Shown here: positions 1 to 10,405 of the stretch, piece after piece
Position numbering within the stretch: the stretch's first letter is position 1
Layout of the letters: every line of letters starts with the position of its first letter
Assembly (NCBI GenBank): GCA_025964695.1
Contig: JAOPYK010000012.1
Span: 25,570 to 89,569 of the forward strand
Direction of reading: 5' to 3'
Length of the DNA stretch: 64,000 nt
Source of the DNA: Streptosporangiaceae bacterium
GTDB lineage: Bacteria; Actinomycetota; Actinomycetes; Streptosporangiales; Streptosporangiaceae
Notes under the pieces: model-generated
What the model saw: the letters and a program-made list of their open reading frames with translations, nothing else
Told to the model about the DNA's origin: nothing
Databases searched by the model: none
Program-made: the position numbers and the translations under genes

Positions 1-1
1 G

Positions 2-199
2 GAGCTCGAGCGCACCGCGGTGATCAAGGCGCTCGCCACCCTGCCCACCCGCCAACGGGAAGCGCTGGTCTTGCGTTACTACGCCGATTTCTCCGAGGCC
101 GAGATAGCCAACGCGATGGGCATCAGCCGCGGGGCCGTCAAGAGTCATACGGCGCGCGGAATGGCCGCGCTCCGTAACGTTCTGGAGCAGCTGTCATGA
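2..199 (+). CDS. RNA polymerase sigma factor, C-terminal fragment (region 4)
   Basis: The gene enters from the left edge, so only the last 65 codons are visible. They form a sigma-70 region 4 helix-turn-helix: the LPTRQREALVLRYY segment, then AEIANAMGISRGAVKSHTAR, which binds the -35 element. The short C-terminal end and the SHTARG recognition helix are typical of extracytoplasmic-function or SigE-family sigma factors. The stop overlaps the next start by four bases (ATGA), so the downstream membrane protein is probably its partner. The class cannot be fixed without region 2, which lies outside the window. Confidence 0.85.
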   Translation, partial: ELERTAVIKALATLPTRQREALVLRYYADFSEAEIANAMGISRGAVKSHTARGMAALRNVLEQLS

Positions 200-855
200 C
201 CGATCCCTTCGACGAGTATGGCGAGATCCTCCGCCGTGCCCTGCACGCGGAGGCGGACTCGGTCATGCCCGCCCCGGACGGGCTTGAGCGCATCCGGGAG
301 CGGATCGGCGACCGGCACCGGGCGCCCATGGCCGGCCCGAGCCGGCCATGGCGGCTGCGCCGGGGCTGGTTCTCCGAGTCGTGGGCACGTCCGCTGCTGG
401 CCGCCGGCGCCGCGGCGTTCGTCGCGCTGCTGGCGGTGTCCGCGCCGCCCGCGATCCACGGCATCACCTCGGCCGGGGACCGGGGCCCGGCCGCGCACGA
501 CACCCCACGACATGGCGGCGAGCCAGGCGGCGGCACGTCCAACGGCCGGCAGTATCCGCCGTATCCGGGCGTTCAGACGATCCCGCGCCCCACCATCGCG
601 GTGACGCCGACGCCGACCCCGGCGTCCGGGACGCCGAGTTGCCCGGTCACATCGCCCGCGGTCAAGGCCCGCACGTCGGCCCGCGTCACGCCGCCGGTCA
701 GCCTCGGCAAGCACGTCACCGCATCGCCGACGTGCCCGAAACCCCCCGTCACCCCGACGCCCACCCCGGCACCGTCCACGCCGCAGGTGTCCCAGCCGGC
801 GACCCCCTCCGTACCGCCGCAGACCGACCCCCCGCCGCAGCAGCCGGCACCGTAA
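196..855 (+). CDS. Membrane protein coupled to the sigma factor, possible anti-sigma factor
   Basis: This 219-residue protein has an acidic, helical N-terminus (residues 1-40) containing a DGLERIRERI motif and a basic stretch before one membrane segment (about 66-84). A long extracytoplasmic tail rich in Pro, Thr and Ala follows. It has no zinc-binding HxxxCxxC motif, so it is not a standard ZAS anti-sigma factor. Proteins of this layout often follow SigE-type sigma genes in actinomycetes and are annotated as hypothetical. The ATGA overlap with the sigma gene implies translational coupling, and a role in sigma control is inferred from that alone. The tail looks like a cell-wall-spanning linker. 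Confidence 0.7.
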   Translation: MTDPFDEYGEILRRALHAEADSVMPAPDGLERIRERIGDRHRAPMAGPSRPWRLRRGWFSESWARPLLAAGAAAFVALLAVSAPPAIHGITSAGDRGPAAHDTPRHGGEPGGGTSNGRQYPPYPGVQTIPRPTIAVTPTPTPASGTPSCPVTSPAVKARTSARVTPPVSLGKHVTASPTCPKPPVTPTPTPAPSTPQVSQPATPSVPPQTDPPPQQPAP

Positions 856-940
856 AGTCCCCTCCGACGCCGCCCGGGCTCGGGAGCCGCGCGGGCGCCG
901 TTGGCCGACGCGCTCCGCCCGGTAGGCGAGAATCGACATC

Positions 941-1900
941 GTGATATCGCCAACGACTCCGACCCAAGGCTCGAGTGAAGGCTTCCGTTCCGGGTTCGCC
1001 TGTTTCATCGGACGGCCCAACGTGGGCAAGTCCACCCTCATGAACGCCCTTGTCGGCACGAAGGTGGCGATCACCAGCAGCCGTCCGCAGACGACCCGGC
1101 GGGCCATCCGGGGCATCGTGCACCGGCCCGACGCCCAGCTCGTCATCGTGGACACCCCCGGCTTGCACAAGCCGCGCACCCTGCTGGGGGAACGGCTGGA
1201 CAGCCTGGTCCGCTCGACGCTGACCGAGGTCGATGTGATCGGGTTCTGCATCCCCGCCGACCAGTCCGTCGGGCCCGGCGACAAGTTCATCGCCCGTGAG
1301 CTCGCCAACGTCGGCAAGACCCCGGTCGTGGCCATCGTGACCAAGGCCGACCTGGCCTCCAAGCAGCAGATCGCCGAGCAGCTGCTGGCCGTCGGCCGGC
1401 TGGGGCCGTGGGCCGACATCGTGCCCGCCTCGGCGGTGGGCAGACCCGAGGGGGAGCGGGGCGGGGGGCCGTACCAGCTCGACGTGGTCTCCGACGTGCT
1501 CGTCAGCCATCTGCCCGGGGGCATGCCGCTGTATCCGGAGGGCGACCTGACCGACGAGCCCGAGCAGATGCTGGCCGCGGAGCTGATCCGGGAGGCCGCG
1601 CTCGAGGGCGTACGCGACGAGCTGCCGCACTCGATCGCCGTGGTGGTCGACGACATGGCGCCGCGCGAGGGCAGGGACGACCTCATCGACATCTACGCGC
1701 ATCTGTTCGTAGAACGGCCCAGCCAGAAGGGCATCCTCATCGGGCACAAGGGAGAACGGCTGAAGGACGTCGGCACCCGCGCCCGCAAGCAGATCGAGGC
1801 GCTGCTCGGCACCAAGGTCTTCCTGGACCTGCGGATCAAGGTCGCCAAGGACTGGCAGCGTGATCCAAAACAGCTGCGGCGCCTGGGGTTCTACGACTGA
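941..1900 (+). CDS. era: GTPase Era, 30S ribosome assembly factor
   Basis: Era binds the 3' end of 16S rRNA and aids maturation of the small ribosomal subunit. The 319-residue protein has the P-loop GRPNVGKST (24-32), the G2 segment around SRPQTTRR, G3 DTPG (71-74) and G4 TKAD (134-137). A C-terminal KH domain contains GILIGHKGERLK and ends near LRRLGF, as in full-length Era. The start is GTG; the N-terminal 15 residues before the G domain are a short extension common in actinomycetes. No other ribosome-maturation gene is beside it here, although ybeY often precedes era in this phylum. Confidence 0.97.
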   Translation: MISPTTPTQGSSEGFRSGFACFIGRPNVGKSTLMNALVGTKVAITSSRPQTTRRAIRGIVHRPDAQLVIVDTPGLHKPRTLLGERLDSLVRSTLTEVDVIGFCIPADQSVGPGDKFIARELANVGKTPVVAIVTKADLASKQQIAEQLLAVGRLGPWADIVPASAVGRPEGERGGGPYQLDVVSDVLVSHLPGGMPLYPEGDLTDEPEQMLAAELIREAALEGVRDELPHSIAVVVDDMAPREGRDDLIDIYAHLFVERPSQKGILIGHKGERLKDVGTRARKQIEALLGTKVFLDLRIKVAKDWQRDPKQLRRLGFYD

Positions 1901-1990
1901 TCAGTGGCAGTTGACTTTACCTTTCAAGGTGAAATGTCCACCTTCGCCCGCGGTAGTGCGGCAGGATCGATACTTTGGGCAGAGGCAGTA

Positions 1991-2623
1991 GTGACGCCGG
2001 AGGTCGCGTTGATCATCATTTTCGGGCTGCGTGTGATCTTCTCCACGCTGGGTGACGGGCTGTTCCACTGCCCGCACTGCGGTGCGGACCGCCAGTACCG
2101 CAGGCGCTCCGGCAGGCGCTTCTTCACGCTGTTCTTCATCCCGGTGATCCCCCTGAACAAGGTGGGCGAGTTCGTCGAGTGCTCCGTCTGCCACAGCCGC
2201 TACGACGTGGCGGTGCTCCAGGTGCCGACCACCGCCCAGCTGACGGCGATGCCGGCGGTCGTGTTGCGGGCTGCGATCTCCCAGGTGCTGCGGTCCGGGG
2301 ACGTGACCCACCGGGACGCCCGCGAGCGCGCACTGACGGTGGTGCGCAACGCCGGGGACCAGGGCTACGGCGAGGACGACCTCGACCGGGATCTGGTGCG
2401 TCCCTTCGACGAGGTACGGATCGAACTGGCGCGGGCGTCGTCCGCGCTGGCACCCGAGGCACGGGAGAACTTCTTCGCCGAGGCGGTCCGGATCGCGTTG
2501 ATCGACGGCCCGCTGACCGAGTCGGAGCGGGAGACCCTGCTCGTGGCGGGGGCCGATCTGAACCTGACCCGGGTCCAGGTCTCGGGAGTGATCTCGATGG
2601 TCGAACAGGAGGCCGCGCGATGA
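1991..2623 (+). CDS. Zinc-ribbon protein with TerB-like C-terminal domain
   Basis: The frame is open from GTG 1904. GTG 1991 is preferred because it places the hydrophobic segment ALIIIFGLRVIF at the N-terminus, as in related zinc-ribbon proteins. The resulting 210-residue protein has two Cys pairs (C27/C30 and C64/C67) that can form a zinc ribbon. Between them lies a hydrophobic patch FFTLFFIPVIPL. The C-terminal half (about 110-210) is helical and resembles the TerB/DjlA fold, including a segment with IDGPLTESERETLL. The function is unknown. The stop overlaps the dimethylargininase start (ATGA), so the two are co-translated. Confidence 0.75.
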   Translation: MTPEVALIIIFGLRVIFSTLGDGLFHCPHCGADRQYRRRSGRRFFTLFFIPVIPLNKVGEFVECSVCHSRYDVAVLQVPTTAQLTAMPAVVLRAAISQVLRSGDVTHRDARERALTVVRNAGDQGYGEDDLDRDLVRPFDEVRIELARASSALAPEARENFFAEAVRIALIDGPLTESERETLLVAGADLNLTRVQVSGVISMVEQEAAR

Positions 2624-3378
2624 AGACCGCTCTCGTCCGGCTTCCCGGCCCGCGGCTGGCAGACGGGCTCGTCACCCACATCGACCGGCGGCCCGTCGAC
2701 GCGGGGCTGGCCGCCAGGCAGCACGAGGCCTACGTCGCCGCCCTGGAGGCCGCCGGCTGGCGGGTACGGGCCGTGGCGCCGGCCGACGACCTGCCCGACG
2801 CGCCGTTCGTCGAGGACACCGCCGTGGTCTGCGGGGAACTGGCCATCCTGGGCCGCTCGGGAGCCGCGGAGCGCCGGGCGGAGGTGCCCGGCACCGAGAA
2901 GGCCGTGCGCGACCTGGGTCTTGAGGTGGTCCGGATCGACTCACCCGGCACCCTGGACGGCGGGGACGTGCTACAGGTCGGGGATACCGTCTACGTCGGC
3001 CGGTCGGGCCGTACCAACGAGGACGCGGTCTGCCAGCTCGCCCGGGTCCTCGGCGGAGTCGGCCGCTGGGTGGTCCCGGTCGAGGTGAGCGGCTGCCTGC
3101 ACCTGAAGACCGCGATGACGGCGCTGCCGGACGGCACCCTGATCGGGATGCCCGACTGGGTGGACACCTCGGCGCTGCCCGGGCTGCGGGTGGCGCCCGA
3201 GCCCTCGGGGGCACACGTCGTGATCCTCGGCGACGACCACGTGCTCCTGGCCGCGTCCGCGCCCCGCACCGCCGAGCGGCTGCGGGCCGAGGGCCTGCGG
3301 GTCACCGTCGTCGACATCAGCGAGTTCGAGGCACTGGAGGGCTGCGTGACCTGCCTCAGTGTGCTGGTCCCCGGTTAA
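2620..3378 (+). CDS. ddaH: NG,NG-dimethylarginine dimethylaminohydrolase (dimethylargininase)
   Basis: The enzyme hydrolyses methylated arginine to citrulline and methylamines. The 252-residue protein has the pentein layout: an early FVED substrate loop (63-66), LDGGDVL (112-118), the catalytic histidine in CLHLKT (H161) and the nucleophilic cysteine in GCVTCLS (C245). The start is the ATG that overlaps the upstream stop; the open frame extends further upstream but only as an antiphase reading of the previous gene. It could instead act on arginine or another guanidino compound, since the pentein family includes deiminases, but length and motifs fit dimethylargininase best. Confidence 0.92.
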   Translation: MKTALVRLPGPRLADGLVTHIDRRPVDAGLAARQHEAYVAALEAAGWRVRAVAPADDLPDAPFVEDTAVVCGELAILGRSGAAERRAEVPGTEKAVRDLGLEVVRIDSPGTLDGGDVLQVGDTVYVGRSGRTNEDAVCQLARVLGGVGRWVVPVEVSGCLHLKTAMTALPDGTLIGMPDWVDTSALPGLRVAPEPSGAHVVILGDDHVLLAASAPRTAERLRAEGLRVTVVDISEFEALEGCVTCLSVLVPG

Positions 3379-3478
3379 CCCGCCGTTCATCCGGGCACGT
3401 CCCCGCGAGAGGGCGGGCTGACCTGTTGCTACGCGGTTATCTGGCAACTTTCTTTATTGTCCAGGTCAGTATATGGGC

Positions 3479-3513
3479 ACTCCTCACACTGGAACGTAAC
3501 AGCAGTGAGGAGT
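3479..3513. promoter_or_regulatory. Inverted repeat upstream of urtA
   Basis: The arms ACTCCTCAC (3479-3487) and GTGAGGAGT (3505-3513) are perfect 9-base complements separated by 17 bases. They lie about 100 bases before the urtA start, in the AT-richer part of the 236-base intergenic region. An A/T-rich stretch with TATATG at 3470-3475 sits just upstream and may be a -10 element. The repeat could be an operator for a nitrogen regulator or an RNA hairpin in the leader. It has no obvious GlnR-box spacing. Confidence 0.45.
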
Positions 3514-3614
3514 TGGTAGTGCTCAATTAACACGTTGGATGATTCCAGGAAATCTCCCTCGGCAGACTTGTGCCCAGAAAGCAGTGCGGGGTCGCGTCTG
3601 TAAGGGAGTGGAAC

Positions 3615-4841
3615 TTGCACAGAACATCCTGGCGGGCCGTCATTTCGGTGGTCGCGATATCGGCGTTGACGCTGACCGCATGCGGCGGGGAAAAGAAGAA
3701 GGACAGCGGCACCGCGTCGAGCGGAAATACCATCAAGGTCGGCGTCCTCCACTCGCTGAGCGGCACGATGGCCATCAGCGAAGTCACCGTCAAGAACTCC
3801 GAACTCATGGCGATCGACGAGATCAACTCCGCCGGCGGTGTGCTCGGCAAGAAGCTCGAGCCGGTCGTCGAAGACGGCGCTTCCGACTGGCCCACCTTCG
3901 CCGAGAAGGCCCAGAAGCTCATCAAGAAGGACAAGGTCGCGACGGTGTTCGGCGGCTGGACCTCGGCCAGCCGCAAGGCGATGCTCCCCGTGTTCGAGCG
4001 CAACAAGGCGCTGCTGTGGTACCCGGTGCAGTACGAGGGGCTGGAGAGCTCGCCGTACATCTATTACACCGGCGCCACCACCAATCAGCAGATCATCCCC
4101 GGTCTCGACTATCTCAAGGAAAAGGGCAAGAAAAAGATCTTCCTGGTGGGCAGCGACTACGTTTTCCCGCGTACCGCCAATAAGGAGATCAAGGCGTATG
4201 CCAAGGCGAATGGGATGACTATTCTGGGCGAGGAATACACGCCTCTCGGGACCACGGAATACAGCACGCTCGTCAACAAGGTCGTACAGGCGAAGCCGGA
4301 CGCTGTTTTCAATACCCTGAACGGCGACAGCAATGTGGCCTTCTTCAAGCAGCTGAAGAGCGTCGGGGCCACCGCGGACTCGCTCCCGGTGATGTCGGTG
4401 AGCATCGCTGAGGAAGAGGTCAAAGGCATCGGCGTCGACAACATCGCAGGTCAACTGGTCGCCTGGAATTACTACGAGACGACCCCGGGCAAGACCAACG
4501 ACGCGTTCGTCAAAGCGTTCAAGGCCAAGTACGGCGCCGACAAGGTGACCTCCGACCCCATGGAGGCCGGCTACAACGCCGTCCACCTGTGGGCGGCGGC
4601 GGTCAAGAAGGCCGGCACCACCGAGGTCGAGGCCGTCAAGAAGGCCGCGGCGGGGATCGCCCTGGACCTGCCCGAGGGCAAGGTCACCATCGACGGTGAC
4701 AACCACCACATGTACAAGACGGCCCGCATCGGCGTCATCCAGAAGGACGGCACGATCAAGGAGGTCTGGAACTCCGGCAAGCCGATCCAGCCGGACCCGT
4801 ACCTCAAGGGCTACCCGTGGGCCGCCGGGCTGTCCTCCTAA
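3615..4841 (+). CDS. urtA: Urea ABC transporter, substrate-binding lipoprotein UrtA
   Basis: UrtA captures urea outside the membrane for the UrtBCDE importer. I chose the TTG at 3615 because AGGGAG lies six bases upstream. It also begins a clean lipoprotein signal, MHRTSWRAV..., with lipobox LTAC giving the lipidated Cys. GTG 3570 is open in frame but has no such context. The mature part is a type-1 periplasmic-binding fold of the branched-chain amino acid/amide family. Segments [38 protein letters not shown] and [10 protein letters not shown] are characteristic of UrtA rather than LivJ. It is first in a five-gene operon whose order urtABCDE matches known urea transport loci. Confidence 0.95.
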   Translation: MHRTSWRAVISVVAISALTLTACGGEKKKDSGTASSGNTIKVGVLHSLSGTMAISEVTVKNSELMAIDEINSAGGVLGKKLEPVVEDGASDWPTFAEKAQKLIKKDKVATVFGGWTSASRKAMLPVFERNKALLWYPVQYEGLESSPYIYYTGATTNQQIIPGLDYLKEKGKKKIFLVGSDYVFPRTANKEIKAYAKANGMTILGEEYTPLGTTEYSTLVNKVVQAKPDAVFNTLNGDSNVAFFKQLKSVGATADSLPVMSVSIAEEEVKGIGVDNIAGQLVAWNYYETTPGKTNDAFVKAFKAKYGADKVTSDPMEAGYNAVHLWAAAVKKAGTTEVEAVKKAAAGIALDLPEGKVTIDGDNHHMYKTARIGVIQKDGTIKEVWNSGKPIQPDPYLKGYPWAAGLSS

Positions 4842-4871
4842 CGGGCTGGAACGGGGCACCGAGGAGCTCAC

Positions 4872-5750
4872 ATGGACGCTTTCCTGAGTCAGTTGCCGAT
4901 CGGCCTCAGCATCGCCGCGGTGTTGCTGCTGATCGCGCTGGGCCTGACCTTCACGTTCGGTCAGATGGGCGTGATCAACATGGCCCACGGCGAGTTCATC
5001 ATGGCCGGCGCGTACACGGCGTACATGCTGCAGGACTGGACCGGCCGGGACGCCGTCCCGGTCGCGCTGCCGGTGGCGTTCGTCATCGCCGGCACGATGG
5101 GCCTGATCCTGGAGCGGGTGGCCATCCGCCGGTTCTACGGCAGGCCCCTGGACACGCTGCTCCTCACCTGGGGGGTCAGCCTGGTCCTCCAGCAGCTGGC
5201 ACGTGATCTCTTCGGTGCCCCCAACGTCCAGGTCCTCGCGCCGACCTGGCTGGGCGGCGGAGTCAAGATGTTCGGCGCTCAGTTCCCCAACACCCGGCTG
5301 TTCATCCTGGCCCTGGCGGTGCTCTCCGTGATCGCCATCTGGGGGTACATGAACCGCTCGGGGCAGGGCCGCCGGATGCGGTCGGTCATGCAGAACCGCG
5401 AACTCGCCGCGTGCACCGGCGTCAACACCGAGCGGGTCGACCAGCTGACCTTCTTCATCGGCTCGGGCCTGGCCGGGATCGCGGGGGTCGCGCTCACGCT
5501 GATCGGCCCCATCGGCCCCAACCTCGGCACGTACTACATCGTCGACGCCTTCCTCGTGGTGGTGGCCGGCGGACTGGGGCAGCTGCGCGGGGCGGTCATC
5601 GCCGCGCTGACCCTCGGGCTGCTCAACTCCTACGCCGAGTTCTGGACCGACGCCAGCCTGGCCAAGGTGATCGTCTTCGCCGGCATCGTGGCCTTCCTGC
5701 AGGCCCGCCCGCAGGGCCTGTTCGTGCTGCGCACCCGGGCGCTGACATGA
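4872..5750 (+). CDS. urtB: Urea ABC transporter, permease UrtB
   Basis: This LivH-type membrane permease has 292 residues and about eight hydrophobic segments. The motif GQMGVINMAHGEFIMAGAYTAYM near residues 33-55 is typical of UrtB. A GGLGQLRGAVIAAL loop near residue 235 is the usual permease coupling region. It pairs with UrtC to form the urea channel. It begins 30 bases after urtA with GAGGAG upstream of the ATG. The stop overlaps the urtC start by four bases. Confidence 0.95.
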   Translation: MDAFLSQLPIGLSIAAVLLLIALGLTFTFGQMGVINMAHGEFIMAGAYTAYMLQDWTGRDAVPVALPVAFVIAGTMGLILERVAIRRFYGRPLDTLLLTWGVSLVLQQLARDLFGAPNVQVLAPTWLGGGVKMFGAQFPNTRLFILALAVLSVIAIWGYMNRSGQGRRMRSVMQNRELAACTGVNTERVDQLTFFIGSGLAGIAGVALTLIGPIGPNLGTYYIVDAFLVVVAGGLGQLRGAVIAALTLGLLNSYAEFWTDASLAKVIVFAGIVAFLQARPQGLFVLRTRALT

Positions 5751-6844
5751 GCGCCCGGCTGCGCGGATACGCGCTGTTCGCGGGGGTGGCCCTGCTCGTC
5801 CTCGCGGTCGCGCCGGGAGTCCTGGACCCGTTCCGGCTGGGGCTGCTCGCCAAGTACCTCTGCTTCGCCATCGCCGCGCTCGGCATCGGGCTGGCCTGGG
5901 GGCAGGGCGGCATGCTGACGCTCGGCCAGGGGGTGTTCTTCGGTCTCGGTGGCTACTCGATGGCGATGTACCTCAAACTGCACGACGCCGGCCCCGGCAA
6001 CCTGCCCGACTTCATGGTGTGGAGCGGGGTCGACAAGCTCCCGGTCCTGTGGAAGCCGTTCTCCAGCCCGGTGGTGGCGATCGTCGCCGTGGTGGTGGTG
6101 CCGGTTCTCGCCGCCGTGCTGCTCGGCCTGCTGGTGTTCCGGCAGCGGGTCCGGGGGGCGTATTTCGCGATCCTCAGCCAGGCCCTCGCCGCGGCCTTCG
6201 TCATCTGGCTGGTCGGCCAGCAGGGCCTGACCGGCGGGACCAACGGCCTCACCCATTTCTACGACGTCTTCGGGCGCGACCCGGAGGAGGACGGGACCAA
6301 ACGGATCCTCTACTTCGTCGTGGCGATCGTGCTGGGCGTGCTCTACCTGCTCGCCCGGCAGCTGGTGAAGAGCCGGTTCGGCCGGCTGCTGGTGGCCGTA
6401 CGAGACGGTGAGGACCGGGTCCGCTTCCTGGGCTACAACCCGGCCACCGTCAAGACGATCACATTTGCGGTCTCGGCGGCGATGGCCGGCATCGCCGGTG
6501 CCCTCTACGTGCCGGTCGTCGGCATCATCTCGCCGTCGCTGCTGGGCGTGGTGCCGTCCATCGAGCTGGTCGTCGCGGTCGCGATCGGCGGCCGGTTCGC
6601 GCTCGGCGGGGCGGTGCTGGGCGGCGTGCTGCTGAACTGGGCGCACACCACCTTCAGCGAGCAGTACCCCAGCGGCTGGGTCTACCTGCAGGGCTTCATG
6701 TTCATCCTCGTCATCATGCTGGCGCCCAAGGGCGTGGTCGGTCTCGTCGCCCAGCTCGGCGACGTGATCACCCGCCGGCGTCGTACGCCCCCGCCGGCGC
6801 AGGCCGCCCCGGCGGAGCTCACTGAGGAGGTGGCCACGGCATGA
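5747..6844 (+). CDS. urtC: Urea ABC transporter, permease UrtC
   Basis: UrtC is the second, LivM-type permease of the urea importer, 365 residues long. The start is the ATG overlapping the urtB stop. The segment LAWGQGGMLTLGQGVFFGLG (near residues 49-68) and the sequence GQQGLTGGTNGLTHFYD are typical of UrtC. About nine hydrophobic segments span the protein, and the C-terminus is a charged Arg/Pro-rich cytoplasmic tail. Its stop overlaps the urtD start (ATGA). Tight coupling throughout points to one transcript. Confidence 0.95.
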   Translation: MSARLRGYALFAGVALLVLAVAPGVLDPFRLGLLAKYLCFAIAALGIGLAWGQGGMLTLGQGVFFGLGGYSMAMYLKLHDAGPGNLPDFMVWSGVDKLPVLWKPFSSPVVAIVAVVVVPVLAAVLLGLLVFRQRVRGAYFAILSQALAAAFVIWLVGQQGLTGGTNGLTHFYDVFGRDPEEDGTKRILYFVVAIVLGVLYLLARQLVKSRFGRLLVAVRDGEDRVRFLGYNPATVKTITFAVSAAMAGIAGALYVPVVGIISPSLLGVVPSIELVVAVAIGGRFALGGAVLGGVLLNWAHTTFSEQYPSGWVYLQGFMFILVIMLAPKGVVGLVAQLGDVITRRRRTPPPAQAAPAELTEEVATA

Positions 6845-7590
6845 CCGCTCTGCTGGAGATCCGCGGGCTGGAGGTCGTCTTCGACGGGTTCCGGGCCATC
6901 AGCGGCGTCGACCTGACCGTGGAGCACGGGGAGTTGCGGTTCCTGATCGGCCCCAACGGCGCGGGCAAGACCACCCTCATCGACGTGATCACGGGCCTGA
7001 CCAGGCCATCGGCGGGCTCGGTCACGTTCGGTGGCGCGTCGCTCGTCGGCCGCAAGGAGCACCGGATCGTACGGCTGGGCATCGGCCGGACCTTCCAGAC
7101 CTCGGTGGTGTTCGAGGAGCTCACGGTGGTCGAGAACCTGGACCTGGCCGCGAGCTTCCGCCGCCCGCTGGTGACGCTGCTCAGGCAGCGCCGCACCGTA
7201 TCCGAGGCGGTGGCCGCCGCGCTGGAGACCATCGGGCTCGGCGACCTCGCGGACCGTCCCGCGGGGGTGCTCTCCCATGGCCAGCGGCAGTGGCTGGAGA
7301 TCGGCATGCTCATCACCCAGCAGCCCAGGCTGCTGCTCCTGGACGAGCCGGTGGCCGGGATGAGCCGGGACGAACGCGAGCGCACCGGAGAGCTGCTCAC
7401 CGAGATCGCCAAGGACCACACGGTGATCGTGGTCGAGCACGACATGGAGTTCCTGCGGCGGTACGCCTCGCAGGTCACGGTCCTGCACGAGGGCGCGGTC
7501 CTGGTCGAGGGCGATGTCGCCACCGTCCAGGCCGACCCCAGGGTGCAGGAGGTCTACCTGGGCCGGTCCAGGGACGAGAAGGCGGCGTGA
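6841..7590 (+). CDS. urtD: Urea ABC transporter, ATP-binding protein UrtD
   Basis: UrtD is one of two ATPases that drive urea import. The 249-residue protein has a Walker A GPNGAGKT (near 37-44), the Q-loop region TFQTSVVFEELTVVENL, the signature LSHGQRQWLEIGM, Walker B LLLLDEPVAGM and a switch histidine in VVEHDMEFLRRYA. The signature SHGQRQ in place of SGGQ is usual for UrtD and LivG-like proteins of this operon. The gene overlaps urtC by four bases. Confidence 0.95.
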   Translation: MTALLEIRGLEVVFDGFRAISGVDLTVEHGELRFLIGPNGAGKTTLIDVITGLTRPSAGSVTFGGASLVGRKEHRIVRLGIGRTFQTSVVFEELTVVENLDLAASFRRPLVTLLRQRRTVSEAVAAALETIGLGDLADRPAGVLSHGQRQWLEIGMLITQQPRLLLLDEPVAGMSRDERERTGELLTEIAKDHTVIVVEHDMEFLRRYASQVTVLHEGAVLVEGDVATVQADPRVQEVYLGRSRDEKAA

Positions 7591-7627
7591 GCGCGGCGAA
7601 GCGGGACGAAGAGGGGACAGGCGCCTG

Positions 7628-8323
7628 ATGCTGGAGGTCACTGGACTGGAGGCGGCGTACGGCCGGGCCCGCGTGCTGTTCGGCGTGGACCTGTCCGTAC
7701 CCGCGGGGGCACTGATGTGCGTGATGGGCCGCAACGGCGTCGGCAAGACGACCCTGCTCAACTCGATCATGGGTGTGCTCGCGCCGGCCGCCGGCAAGGT
7801 CGTGTTCGACGGCAGGGACGTCACCCGGATGAAGACCTTCGAGCGCGTCCGGCTCGGCATGGGCTACGTCCCGCAGGGCCACGAGACCTTCCCGCAGCTC
7901 ACGGTCTGGGAGAACCTCCAGGTGACGCTGGAGGCGACCGGCCACCGCGACGGGGCCGCGATCGACGAGGCGCTCGAGGTCTTCCCGCGTCTGACGGAGC
8001 TGCTCAAGCGCCGGGCCGGATTCCTGTCCGGCGGCCAGCAGCAGCAGCTCGCCATCGCACGGGCGCTGGTGACCCGTCCGCGGATGCTGATCCTCGACGA
8101 GCCGACCGAGGGCATCCAGCCGTCGATCGTCGTCGAGATCGAGGAGGCCATCGAGCGGCTGCACCGGGAGAAGGGGATCTCGGTCCTGCTCGTCGAGCAG
8201 TACCTGGAGCTCGCCCTGCGGCTGGCCGACGCCTTCGTGATCCTCGAAGGCGGCGTCGTCCAGCACTCCGGTTCCGCCGAGGACCTCCGCGACGACAAGG
8301 TCAAACGTCTCCTGGCGGTCTGA
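7628..8323 (+). CDS. urtE: Urea ABC transporter, ATP-binding protein UrtE
   Basis: UrtE is the second ATPase of the urea importer, 231 residues and LivF-like. Walker A is GRNGVGKT (near 35-42), the signature is LSGGQQQQLAIARAL, Walker B is MLILDEPTEG, and the D-loop continues as IQPSIVVEIE, which is typical of UrtE. I chose ATG 7628, with GAGGGG about 12 bases upstream. The 37 bases after urtD are the widest gap between adjacent genes in the operon. The gene closes the urtABCDE block, and the leuA promoter lies directly downstream. Confidence 0.95.
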   Translation: MLEVTGLEAAYGRARVLFGVDLSVPAGALMCVMGRNGVGKTTLLNSIMGVLAPAAGKVVFDGRDVTRMKTFERVRLGMGYVPQGHETFPQLTVWENLQVTLEATGHRDGAAIDEALEVFPRLTELLKRRAGFLSGGQQQQLAIARALVTRPRMLILDEPTEGIQPSIVVEIEEAIERLHREKGISVLLVEQYLELALRLADAFVILEGGVVQHSGSAEDLRDDKVKRLLAV

Positions 8324-8360
8324 CGGGGCGGCCGGGCCGCCCTCCCGCGCCGGCGGCCGG

Positions 8361-8391
8361 TTGCCGTAACACCGGCGATATCTGTTACCTT
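8361..8391 (+). promoter_or_regulatory. Candidate leuA promoter
   Basis: TTGCCG (8361-8366) and TTACCT/TACCTT (8385-8391) are spaced like a housekeeping -35/-10 pair (18-19 bases). Transcription would start about seven bases downstream, at or next to the GTG of the leader peptide at 8398. The mRNA would then be leaderless for that peptide, which has no well-placed ribosome binding site. This is inference from spacing only. Confidence 0.5.
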
Positions 8392-8397
8392 GAGGTC

Positions 8398-10256
<1,859 letters not shown>

Positions 10257-10305
10257 ACCCCCAGAACTCGGTCATGACGGTGTGAACCACCGATCGTGGC
10301 CGCTG

Positions 10306-10346
10306 CATGGGCCTCGGCCGCGACGATCTCGCGGCCGAGGCCCATG
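10306..10346. terminator. Perfect 18-bp hairpin between leuA and the protease operon
   Basis: CATGGGCCTCGGCCGCGA (10306-10323) pairs perfectly with 10329-10346 around a five-base loop. It lies 49 bases after the leuA stop and just beyond the end of the convergent inhibitor gene, so it can serve as a bidirectional terminator. There is no U-tract, as is common for actinomycete terminators. Confidence 0.8.
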
Positions 10347-10405
10347 ACATTCGTGCCGCCGGCGCACCTCCGCTCCCGTGGCGGTGCGCGGCCCCGTGCG
10401 GCGCG

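Noticed and set aside
1904..1990. Upstream start for the zinc-ribbon gene
   Set aside because: The extra 29 residues are not family-like, and TTGACT at 1911 suggests promoter sequence instead.
5630..6646. Open frame antisense to urtC
   Set aside because: Rich in His, Gln, Asp and Arg as expected for antisense high-GC sequence; urtC is unambiguous on the plus strand.
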